Assembly: GCA_003445735.1 (NCBI GenBank)
Contig: DMCR01000116.1
Span: forward strand, 1 to 6,647
Source of the DNA: Cryomorphaceae bacterium
GTDB taxonomy: Bacteria; Bacteroidota; Bacteroidia; Flavobacteriales; Schleiferiaceae
Reading direction: 5' to 3'
DNA: 6,647 bases
Position numbers and translations under genes: made by a program. The notes beneath the pieces are model-generated. The model worked only from the letters and a program-made list of their open reading frames with translations. It was not told the origin of the DNA and did not search any database. Below are positions 1 to 6,351 of the stretch, in pieces. The first letter of the stretch is position 1. Each line of letters begins with the position of its first letter.

Positions 1-1
1 T

Positions 2-922
2 GCACTTATTATGAATATCGATGATCTATTATGTGTCGGCGCCACGGATAAAATCATGCTTAGTTCGACAATTGGTCGCAACAAAGGTTTGATTACCGGT
101 GAGGTTCTGTCTGCGATAATTAGGGGTACAGAGGAACTCATTGAAGAGTATGGGAAGTTCGGAGTGAATATTTTGAGTACCGGTGGTGAGACTGCGGATG
201 TAGGAGATTTGGTTCGCACTATTATTGTTGATTCTACTGTGGTAGCTCGCATGAAACGAAGTGATGTAGTGGATAATGCGAACATCAAGCCTGGAAATGT
301 CATTGTGGGTTTGGCCAGCTTTGGCCAGGCGAATTATGAAAGAGAATACAATGGCGGTATGGGATCCAATGGATTGACCAGTGCGCGCCATGATGTCTTC
401 GATAAGAACTTAGCGGCCAAATATCCAGAAAGTTTTGATCCTGCAGTTCCACAGGATTTGGTTTATACGGGTTCCAAGCAATTGACCCAAGCCACAGATA
501 CACCTTTGGATGCGGGTAAATTGGTGCTTAGTCCGACTCGAACGTATGCGCCTGTCATCAAATCGATTTTAGATAAGTACCGTGACCAGATCGATGGGAT
601 GGTACACTGTTCTGGTGGTGCGCAGACGAAAATTTTGCACTTTCTAAATGAAGGACATGTCATTAAGGATAACTTGTTCCCAGTACCTCCGCTATTTAAG
701 ATGATTCAAGAAGAGAGCGGCACTGATTGGAAAGAAATGTATGAGGTCTTCAACATGGGCCATCGCATGGAATTATATGTATTTCCAGAAATGGCAGAGG
801 AAATTATTTCAATCTCAGAATCATTTGGCGTTCCAGCGCAGGTTGTGGGTCTAGTGGAGCCTGGGGTAGGCAAGAAGTTGACGATTAGTAGTGAATTTGG
901 CACCTTTGAATACAGCAAATAA
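2..922 (+). CDS. purM: Phosphoribosylformylglycinamidine cyclo-ligase (AIR synthetase), 5'-truncated by window edge
   Basis: PurM closes the imidazole ring in de novo purine synthesis, converting FGAM plus ATP to AIR in the cytoplasm. The reading frame is open from base 2 (Ala-Leu-Ile-Met...), so the ATG at 11 is an internal Met and not the start. Numbering from that Met, visible features are the NIDDLLCVGA segment (2-11, equivalent to the VNDIL..GA region of PurM), the GGETADVGD motif (58-66, equivalent to GGETAEM), GMGSNGLTSARHDVF (116-130), HCSGGAQTK (199-207) and FNMG (247-250) near the C-terminus. About 306 residues are present. Bacteroidota-type PurM proteins are, as I recall, about 390 residues, so roughly 85 N-terminal residues should lie upstream. 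The stop codon overlaps the prfA start by one base, which implies co-transcription. The Bacteroidota version differs clearly from the 345-residue E. coli enzyme, and databases may name it 'AIR synthase-related protein'. Confidence 0.9.
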   Translation, partial: ALIMNIDDLLCVGATDKIMLSSTIGRNKGLITGEVLSAIIRGTEELIEEYGKFGVNILSTGGETADVGDLVRTIIVDSTVVARMKRSDVVDNANIKPGNVIVGLASFGQANYEREYNGGMGSNGLTSARHDVFDKNLAAKYPESFDPAVPQDLVYTGSKQLTQATDTPLDAGKLVLSPTRTYAPVIKSILDKYRDQIDGMVHCSGGAQTKILHFLNEGHVIKDNLFPVPPLFKMIQEESGTDWKEMYEVFNMGHRMELYVFPEMAEEIISISESFGVPAQVVGLVEPGVGKKLTISSEFGTFEYSK

Positions 923-1995
923 TGCTCGATAAACTCAACGTCGTATTTCAGCGCTTTAACGAGGTCAATGATTTGATCATCCAGCCCGATATCATTTCGG
1001 ATGGCAAGCGATATATGTTGCTGAATAGAGAATACAAGACCCTCAAGCCTATTGTCGAGGCACGCGAGCAGTTCATGGAGATGGAGAGCCGAATTGCTGA
1101 AGCTAAGGCGGTGCTCAAAGCAGAATCAGACCCAGATTTCAAGGAAATGGCGAAGATGGAGCTCGAAGAGTTGGAGCCTGCCTTTGAAGCATTGTTGGAG
1201 GAAATAAAAGTATTGCTTATTCCCAAGGATCCTGAGGACGACAAAAATGCTCTGGTAGAGATTCGCCAAGGTGCTGGAGGCGACGAGGGAGCCATTTTTG
1301 CCGGTGATCTTTTCCGTATGTATCAACGTTATGTGGAACAGCGCGGTTGGTCTATGGATGTCATTACAGTGAATGAAGGGACTGCTGGAGGCTTTAAAGA
1401 AGTAGCATTCGAAGTTGGTGGTGAAGGAGTATACGGCATTTTGAAATACGAGAGTGGTGTTCATCGCGTACAACGCGTTCCTGCTACAGAAAGCCAAGGT
1501 CGTGTTCATACTTCAGCAGCATCTGTAGTGGTGTTACCAGAGGCCGAAGATGTGGATGTGGATCTTGATATGAAAGATGTGAAGAAAGACACCTATCGTT
1601 CTCAAGGTGCGGGAGGACAACACGTAAACAAAACGGAAAGTGCCGTTCGTTTGACTCACTTACCATCGGGTTTGGTAGTGGAGTGTCAGGATGGACGTTC
1701 ACAACATAAGAACTATGAACAAGCGTTGAAAGTATTGCGCTCGAGACTGTATGACCTTGAGTTTAAGAAGAAGCAAGAGGCGCAGGCGGCGCGGCGCAAA
1801 ACAATGGTGAGTACGGGAGACCGTTCAGCCAAGATTCGTACCTACAATTATCCGCAGGGTAGGGTTACAGATCATAGAATTGGGCTTACGACCTACAACC
1901 TTGGGGATGTAATGAATGGGGAAATTCAGAAATTTATTGACGAACTTCACATGGCGGAAAATGCAGAGAAGTTAAAAGAGGGGAGTACCTATTAA
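922..1995 (+). CDS. prfA: Peptide chain release factor 1 (RF1)
   Basis: RF1 recognises UAA and UAG stop codons in the ribosomal A site and triggers hydrolysis of peptidyl-tRNA. The length of 357 residues is close to the 360 of E. coli RF1. An N-terminal helical region (about 1-105) is followed by IRQGAGGDE (114-122). The codon-recognition tripeptide is PAT at 187-189 within RVPATESQGRVHTS; this PxT form marks RF1, whereas RF2 carries SPF. The catalytic GGQ loop is at 231-233 in SQGAGGQHVNKTESAVR; its Gln is the usual methylation target of PrmC. The ATG is the last base of the purM stop plus TG (TAATG), with no good Shine-Dalgarno in front, so translation probably depends on termination and reinitiation from purM. 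No prmC gene follows, unlike the E. coli arrangement; pyrF follows instead. Confidence 0.97.
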   Translation: MLDKLNVVFQRFNEVNDLIIQPDIISDGKRYMLLNREYKTLKPIVEAREQFMEMESRIAEAKAVLKAESDPDFKEMAKMELEELEPAFEALLEEIKVLLIPKDPEDDKNALVEIRQGAGGDEGAIFAGDLFRMYQRYVEQRGWSMDVITVNEGTAGGFKEVAFEVGGEGVYGILKYESGVHRVQRVPATESQGRVHTSAASVVVLPEAEDVDVDLDMKDVKKDTYRSQGAGGQHVNKTESAVRLTHLPSGLVVECQDGRSQHKNYEQALKVLRSRLYDLEFKKKQEAQAARRKTMVSTGDRSAKIRTYNYPQGRVTDHRIGLTTYNLGDVMNGEIQKFIDELHMAENAEKLKEGSTY

Positions 1996-1996
1996 T

Positions 1997-2812
1997 ATGG
2001 ATAAGGCAGCATTGGTAGCACAGATACAGAAGAAGCGCAGCGTACTTTGTGTAGGTCTGGATACGGACCTAAATAAAATTCCACCACACTTGCTGAATGA
2101 ATCGGATCCCATTTTTGCCTTTAATAAAGCCATCATTGATGCAACTGCGGATTATGCGGTGGCGTACAAACCAAATGTTGCATTTTACGAAAGCTATGGT
2201 GTGAAAGGCTGGCAAAGCTTGGAGAAAACCATCAACTATTTGAATGAGTTTTATCCTGAGGTCTTTACCATTGCCGATGCAAAGCGTGGTGATATAGGAA
2301 ATACTTCAAAGATGTATGCCGACGCATTTTTCAATGCCTTCGGATTTGATAGCGTAACTGTGGCTCCGTATATGGGGGTGGATAGTGTAAGCCCATTTCT
2401 TGCCTACGATGGCAAGTGGGTTATTATTTTGGCATTGACGTCGAATCAAGGTGCTTTTGACTTCCAATTAATTAAGGATGGAAATGGGGTAGCATTGTTC
2501 GAAAACGTGGTGCGCAAGGCACAAGAGTGGGCGACATCAGACCAATTAATGTTCGTGCTCGGTGCCACCAAATCAGAATATTTAGAGCAAGTTCGTGCCG
2601 CCGCACCGGATTCATTTTTCCTGGTACCGGGTGTGGGTGCACAAGGCGGTTCCTTAAAGGATGTACTTGAAAAAGCGACGAATAAGGACTACGGTGTATT
2701 GGTAAATAGTACCCGTAGTATCATTTATCAGAGTGATAGAGAGGATTTTGCGGCTGCTGCAGCCAAGGCTGCAAGTGAGCTTCAGGAAGAAATATCTACC
2801 ATATTATTTTAG
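1997..2812 (+). CDS. pyrF: Orotidine-5'-phosphate decarboxylase, type 2
   Basis: PyrF decarboxylates OMP to UMP, the last step of de novo pyrimidine synthesis, as a cytoplasmic TIM-barrel enzyme. The 271-residue protein begins with the barrel strand VLCVGLDTDL (16-25), then KPN (58-60), and the catalytic DAKRGDIG motif (94-101), which carries the Asp-Lys-x-x-Asp network of the family. APYMG (123-127), the phosphate-binding VPGVGAQGG (210-218) and NSTRSIIY (237-244) complete the active site. The length and DAKRGDIG form fit the longer type-2 family, related to the OMP decarboxylase half of eukaryotic UMP synthase, rather than the roughly 230-residue E. coli type. The ATG lies one base after the prfA stop. 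A purine-rich AGAGGGGAG stretch (1977-1985) ends 11 bases upstream and could help initiation. The C-terminus is Ala-rich and probably helical. Confidence 0.96.
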   Translation: MDKAALVAQIQKKRSVLCVGLDTDLNKIPPHLLNESDPIFAFNKAIIDATADYAVAYKPNVAFYESYGVKGWQSLEKTINYLNEFYPEVFTIADAKRGDIGNTSKMYADAFFNAFGFDSVTVAPYMGVDSVSPFLAYDGKWVIILALTSNQGAFDFQLIKDGNGVALFENVVRKAQEWATSDQLMFVLGATKSEYLEQVRAAAPDSFFLVPGVGAQGGSLKDVLEKATNKDYGVLVNSTRSIIYQSDREDFAAAAAKAASELQEEISTILF

Positions 2813-2816
2813 TGTG

Positions 2817-2842
2817 CGATGAGTCACACCTCGTTCGTTTTT
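2817..2842 (+). terminator. Possible rho-independent terminator after pyrF
   Basis: Starting five bases after the pyrF stop, CGATGAG (2817-2823) can pair with CTCGTTCG (2830-2837), with one G-U pair and one bulged T. The loop is TCACAC. Five T's follow directly (2838-2842). An alternative overlapping hairpin, GTGTG/CACAC at 2812-2829, uses the same bases. The position fits the end of a purM-prfA-pyrF transcript. The stem is short and imperfect, so this is tentative. Confidence 0.35.
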
Positions 2843-2876
2843 GATTCGTGAATTTTGAGGTAGTAAATCGGACAGT

Positions 2877-3677
2877 ATGGACATCATAGGATATGTAGCA
2901 TCACTTTTCATCGGAATTTCACTGGGCCTTATTGGCGGTGGAGGTTCCATTCTAACGGTACCTGTATTGGTGTATTTGTTTGGAATTTCTGTTGAAATTA
3001 GTACTGCTTACTCATTATTTATTGTGGGTACTACTGCTTTAGTTGGTGGGATTCGTAATGCGACATTAGGGAATGTAAATTACAAGACTGCAGTAGTCTT
3101 TGCCATTCCTGCCTTCATCGCAGTATATTCCACTCGCGCGTATTTGGTTCCAGCCATTCCGGCAGAGATCTTAACTATTGGTGATTTCGTGCTAACTAAG
3201 GATATCGCTATTATGATTTTCTTCGCTTTGGTGATGCTAGCGGTTTCTCTAAGTATGATGCGGGATAGTCGCAATGATACAGAGCACACATTTGACCAGG
3301 TAGGGCCTCAGTTCAATGTACTGGCGATCATTGCAGAAGGAGCTGTGGTAGGAGTGTTGACAGGTATTGTTGGCGCTGGTGGTGGATTCCTGATCATCCC
3401 AGCCCTCGTTTTGTTTGCTAAGATTTCAATGAAAAAAGCAGTGGGGACGTCCTTGTTGATTATTGCAGCGAAGAGTCTCATTGGCTTCATTGGGGATGTA
3501 CAACGCCCTGATTTAGAAATTGATTGGAACTTACTTTTATCAGTTACGGCAATTGCAGTAGTTGGTATCTTTATAGGGGTTTATTTGACAAAGTTTATAG
3601 ACGGTAAAAAGTTGAAAAAAGGCTTTGTATGGTTTGTGCTTTTGATGGCCGTCTACATAATCGGAAAACAATTTTAA
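2877..3677 (+). CDS. TauE/SafE-family membrane transporter, probable sulfite/sulfur-anion exporter
   Basis: This 266-residue integral membrane protein matches the TauE/SafE (DUF81) family, proposed exporters of sulfite, sulfoacetate and related anions. It shows the family's internal duplication. The N-terminal half has GLIGGGGSILTVPVLVYL (17-34) and the C-terminal half has the counterpart GIVGAGGGFLIIPALVLF (163-180). Each is followed by a partly matching Ala/Gly-Thr-Ser-rich helix (STAYSLFIVGTTALVGG, 42-58; KKAVGTSLLIIAAKSLIG, 186-203). About eight hydrophobic segments are visible, with one charged loop at roughly 128-143 between the halves. The ATG at 2877 follows a 64-base gap after pyrF, and no strong Shine-Dalgarno is present. 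The gene lies 27 bases before a persulfide dioxygenase/rhodanese gene and is probably co-transcribed with it. Substrate is inferred from that neighbour, since sequence alone does not fix specificity in this family. Confidence 0.88.
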   Translation: MDIIGYVASLFIGISLGLIGGGGSILTVPVLVYLFGISVEISTAYSLFIVGTTALVGGIRNATLGNVNYKTAVVFAIPAFIAVYSTRAYLVPAIPAEILTIGDFVLTKDIAIMIFFALVMLAVSLSMMRDSRNDTEHTFDQVGPQFNVLAIIAEGAVVGVLTGIVGAGGGFLIIPALVLFAKISMKKAVGTSLLIIAAKSLIGFIGDVQRPDLEIDWNLLLSVTAIAVVGIFIGVYLTKFIDGKKLKKGFVWFVLLMAVYIIGKQF

Positions 3678-3704
3678 GAATAATGAGAATTAAAATCCAG
3701 ACTC

Positions 3705-5105
3705 ATGACAGTAGAACAGATTTACACTGGATGTTTGGCGCAAGGCGCCTATTACATCGCTTCTAAAGACGAAGCTGTGATTATTGACCCACTTCGTGAA
3801 GTAGGGCCGTATATCGACCGTGCTGAAAAGGATGGGGTGAAAATCAAATACATTTTGGAAACACACTTCCATGCGGATTTCGTTTCAGGTCACCTCGATC
3901 TAGCTGCAAAAACGGGAGCAACTATTGTATACGGACCAACGGCAAATACGAAGTTTGATTGTCACGTGGCTACGGATGGTGAAGTCCTTAAAGTTGGTGA
4001 TGTAGAAATTCACGTATTGCACACCCCAGGTCACACCATGGAGAGTACTACCTATTTGCTGAAGGACGAGAGTGGCAAAGACCACGCTATCTTCTCAGGG
4101 GACACTTTGTTTTTAGGAGATGTAGGCCGTCCAGATTTGGCTCAGAAAGCCGCCACGGTGACACAAGAAGAGTTGGCAGGAATCTTATACGATTCATTGC
4201 GTAAGAAAATCATGAGCTTGGCGGCTGATGTGATTGTATACCCAGGACACGGCGCAGGCTCTTCTTGTGGCAAGAATATGTCTAAAGAAACAGTGGGTAC
4301 AATTGGCGACCAAAAAGCAACGAACTATGCGTTACGCGGAAGCATGACTAAGGAAGAGTTTGTTTCTGAGGTAACAGATGGTCTAAGTGCCCCGCCAGCA
4401 TACTTCCCAGAAAACGTTCGCATGAATAAAATGGGTTACGAAAGCTTAGATAAAGTGATGGAGAAAGGTCTTCGTCCATTATCCGCTGATGCTTTTGAAG
4501 CTGCGGCCAATGAAACTGAAGCTTTGGTACTTGATACTCGTCACCAAAAAACCTTTATCCACGGTTTTATTCCACAATCCATCTTCATCGGTATTGACGG
4601 TAGCTTTGCGATGTGGGTGGGTGCATTGATTCTTGATATCAATCAGCCTATTTTGATCATTGCAGATCCAGGTCGCGAAGAAGAAGTGGTGACACGTTTA
4701 TCACGCGTTGGATACGATAATTCCATTGGATTCTTGGAGGGTGGATTTGATGCTTGGAAAGCAGCCGGTAAGGATATAGATTCCTTAGATCAAGTAAATG
4801 CCGAAGAATTAAAAGTTATTGAAGGTGCTACAATCGTTGACGTACGTAAGCAAAGTGAATACTTGAGCGAGCACGTTGTAGACGCTGTGAACGTAGAATT
4901 AGATTACTTCAACGATCAAATGGCTTCTGTACCGAAAGAAGGTACCTTCTACTTACACTGTGCTGGTGGTTACCGTTCTGTGATTGCTGCGTCTATTTTG
5001 AAAGCACGCGGATACCACAACATGGTAGATGTTGCAGGTGGTTTCAAAGCAATTAAAGAAGCAAGATTTAACTTGACAGATTACGTATGTCCAACAACCT
5101 TGTAA
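3705..5105 (+). CDS. CstB-like persulfide dioxygenase fused to two rhodanese domains
   Basis: The 466-residue protein has three domains. Residues 1-245 form a metallo-beta-lactamase fold of the ETHE1/persulfide dioxygenase type, with THFHADFVSGH (53-63), TPGHTMES (107-114), SGDTLFLGDVGRPDL (131-145) and YPGHGAGSSCG (179-189). By analogy with ETHE1 the mononuclear iron ligands would be H54, H110 and D133. Residues about 250-355 form a rhodanese-like domain whose catalytic-loop position reads ADPGREE (320-326), with no Cys, so it is probably inactive. Residues about 363-455 form a second rhodanese with the active loop CAGGYR (C419-R424). The order matches CstB of Staphylococcus, which oxidises low-molecular-weight persulfides and yields thiosulfate. 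Expected role: cytoplasmic detoxification of sulfide-derived persulfides. No signal peptide is visible. Other Cys are C10, C86, C188 and C462. The TauE-type gene upstream supports a sulfur role. A generic annotation would be 'MBL fold metallo-hydrolase'. Confidence 0.9.
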   Translation: MTVEQIYTGCLAQGAYYIASKDEAVIIDPLREVGPYIDRAEKDGVKIKYILETHFHADFVSGHLDLAAKTGATIVYGPTANTKFDCHVATDGEVLKVGDVEIHVLHTPGHTMESTTYLLKDESGKDHAIFSGDTLFLGDVGRPDLAQKAATVTQEELAGILYDSLRKKIMSLAADVIVYPGHGAGSSCGKNMSKETVGTIGDQKATNYALRGSMTKEEFVSEVTDGLSAPPAYFPENVRMNKMGYESLDKVMEKGLRPLSADAFEAAANETEALVLDTRHQKTFIHGFIPQSIFIGIDGSFAMWVGALILDINQPILIIADPGREEEVVTRLSRVGYDNSIGFLEGGFDAWKAAGKDIDSLDQVNAEELKVIEGATIVDVRKQSEYLSEHVVDAVNVELDYFNDQMASVPKEGTFYLHCAGGYRSVIAASILKARGYHNMVDVAGGFKAIKEARFNLTDYVCPTTL

Positions 5106-5208
5106 GGCCATACTAAACGGCAGACTAGCTCTGTCCTTAGAGATACGGCTTTTCATGCATCGACCGATACACCTTTAACTACTGAGCATATACACTCGTT
5201 TAACTTAA

Positions 5209-5240
5209 CTTTTTATCAAGCCTAATACGGCTTGAAAAAG
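5209..5240. repeat. Inverted repeat in the intergenic region before the potassium channel gene
   Basis: CAAGCC (5217-5222) and GGCTTG (5229-5234) are perfect complements around a TAATAC spacer. The symmetry continues outward as CTTTTT (5209-5214) and AAAAAG (5235-5239 plus G5240), interrupted only by an extra AT at 5215-5216. The total is 12 pairable bases per arm. T's precede and A's follow the core, the reverse of a rho-independent terminator, so an operator or a structured 5' leader for the channel gene is as likely as a transcript end. It starts 104 bases after the dioxygenase stop and ends 72 bases before the channel ATG. Confidence 0.5.
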
Positions 5241-5311
5241 TGCAAGTAATTGTTCAAAGTAAGCATTGTTAGTAGCATTATTTAATTGAGCTTTAGGCTA
5301 CCTTTAAGGGG

Positions 5312-6331
5312 ATGAACAATCCGTTCCATAGCCTAAGGAAGGCCCTCGCAGTATTTGCCTTCGTTTTGTTGGCGGGCACTATCGGATATCGTAATATCGA
5401 GTCCTATTCGTGGCTGGAGGCGTTTTACATGGTCATTCAAACCGTGAGTACGGTTGGTTTTAACGAAGTGCGACCGTTAAGTACCATAGGTACATGGTTC
5501 ACCATCGCCTTGATCATGGGGAGCTTCGGAACGTTCGCTTATGGGGCAGGTTTATTGGCCCAATTAGCGCTTGACGGAAGTGTTCAGCAATTTGTCAAAA
5601 CCAAAAGATTAGAACGTAAGGTGGAAAAGTTAGAAGGACATGTAATAGTATGTGGTTTAGGGAGAAATGGCCGACAAGTGGTGGATCGCCTTCTTTCCTA
5701 CAAGGCCCAAGTCGTAATCATAGAAAAAGATGCCGAACGTGCGGAGCGATTTAAAGAAGAATTAGTCGGTGCACTTTTAATCCTTGGGGATGCTACGGCA
5801 GATGAAATTTTGGAGAAAGCTAATATTTCGAAGGCCAGCTCCCTGATCGCTTCCCTTGCCTCGGATACAGACAACCTCTTTGTGGTTATTAGTGCACGCC
5901 AGCTCAACCCAGTATTGAAAATTGGCGCCCGCGCTAATACCGAAAGTACAGAGAAAAAACTCCTTGCCGCGGGTGCGGAATACACCGTCAGTCCAAACTT
6001 GGTCGGTGGGGCGCACCTCGCACACAACCTTATGAACCCGGGTGTGATGAACTTCCTAGATCATCTGAGTGTAGGAGGATCCAGTGCGACAAATATTGAA
6101 GAAATAGAGGTAGATGAGCTGCCTGAAACAAAGGGCTCGAAGAACATTAAAGACCTCCAGATTCGCCAAGAGACGGGCTGTACAGTTATTGGGTATGTGG
6201 ACGAAATCGGAGCATTGACGGTAAATCCAGCACCCGACATGCAATTGGCCCCACATTCAAAACTATATGTATTGGGCAATGACGATGAAATTCGAGCATT
6301 GCGTAAGTGGTTTTCTGCCCAAACGCGGTAA
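5312..6331 (+). CDS. Two-TM potassium channel with cytoplasmic RCK (TrkA-N/TrkA-C) module
   Basis: The 339-residue protein has MthK-like architecture. A first membrane helix (about 10-27) leads to a pore helix and filter in AFYMVIQTVSTVGFNEVRP (37-55), then a second helix (about 60-86). A charged linker (about 95-108) joins an RCK N-domain starting at HVIVCGLGRNG (110-120), a Rossmann fold with the GxGxxG nucleotide-binding loop, an acidic residue after the second strand (E138 in IIEKD) and GDA (159-161). The RCK C-domain covers about 260-335. Such channels tetramerise and gate K+ flux in response to a ligand (Ca2+, nucleotides or other small molecules) bound by the RCK ring; the ligand cannot be read from this sequence. 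The filter reads TVGFNE where TVGYGD is canonical. The start is preceded directly by AAGGGG, too close for a standard ribosome-binding site. A following sugar-nucleotide gene lies 20 bases downstream. Confidence 0.88.
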   Translation: MNNPFHSLRKALAVFAFVLLAGTIGYRNIESYSWLEAFYMVIQTVSTVGFNEVRPLSTIGTWFTIALIMGSFGTFAYGAGLLAQLALDGSVQQFVKTKRLERKVEKLEGHVIVCGLGRNGRQVVDRLLSYKAQVVIIEKDAERAERFKEELVGALLILGDATADEILEKANISKASSLIASLASDTDNLFVVISARQLNPVLKIGARANTESTEKKLLAAGAEYTVSPNLVGGAHLAHNLMNPGVMNFLDHLSVGGSSATNIEEIEVDELPETKGSKNIKDLQIRQETGCTVIGYVDEIGALTVNPAPDMQLAPHSKLYVLGNDDEIRALRKWFSAQTR

Positions 6332-6351
6332 TTTTATCCAAACTCCAATCC

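Noticed and set aside
11..922. A complete 303-residue PurM starting at the ATG at 11
   Set aside because: The frame is open to the window edge, and the family's N-terminal region is missing, so the Met is internal and the gene is cut by the window.
948..1509. Minus-strand open frames of 115 and 127 residues inside prfA
   Set aside because: They are antisense to a clearly conserved RF1 gene, with low-complexity Ser-rich or unpatterned products and no motif.
2840..2868. Promoter for the TauE-type gene (TTTG at 2840-2843 with TAGTAAAT at 2861-2868, or GAATTTTG at 2850-2857)
   Set aside because: Neither pair gives both a good -33 and a good -7 element at normal spacing in this AT-rich gap.
5119..5135. 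Possible terminator hairpin (GGCAGA/TCTGTCC) just after the persulfide dioxygenase gene
   Set aside because: The stem is short with a bulge and no T-run follows, so it does not support an intrinsic terminator call.
5250..5306. Bacteroidota-type promoter for the channel gene (TTG at 5250-5252 with TAGCATTA at 5273-5280, or TACCTTTA at 5299-5306)
   Set aside because: The first has a poor -7 match. The second matches TAnnTTTG better but has no -33 element at the right distance and would make the mRNA almost leaderless.
5698..6027. A 109-residue minus-strand open frame inside the RCK channel gene
   Set aside because: It is antisense to the RCK N-domain, whose GxGxxG fold is intact on the + strand, and its product shows no recognisable motif.
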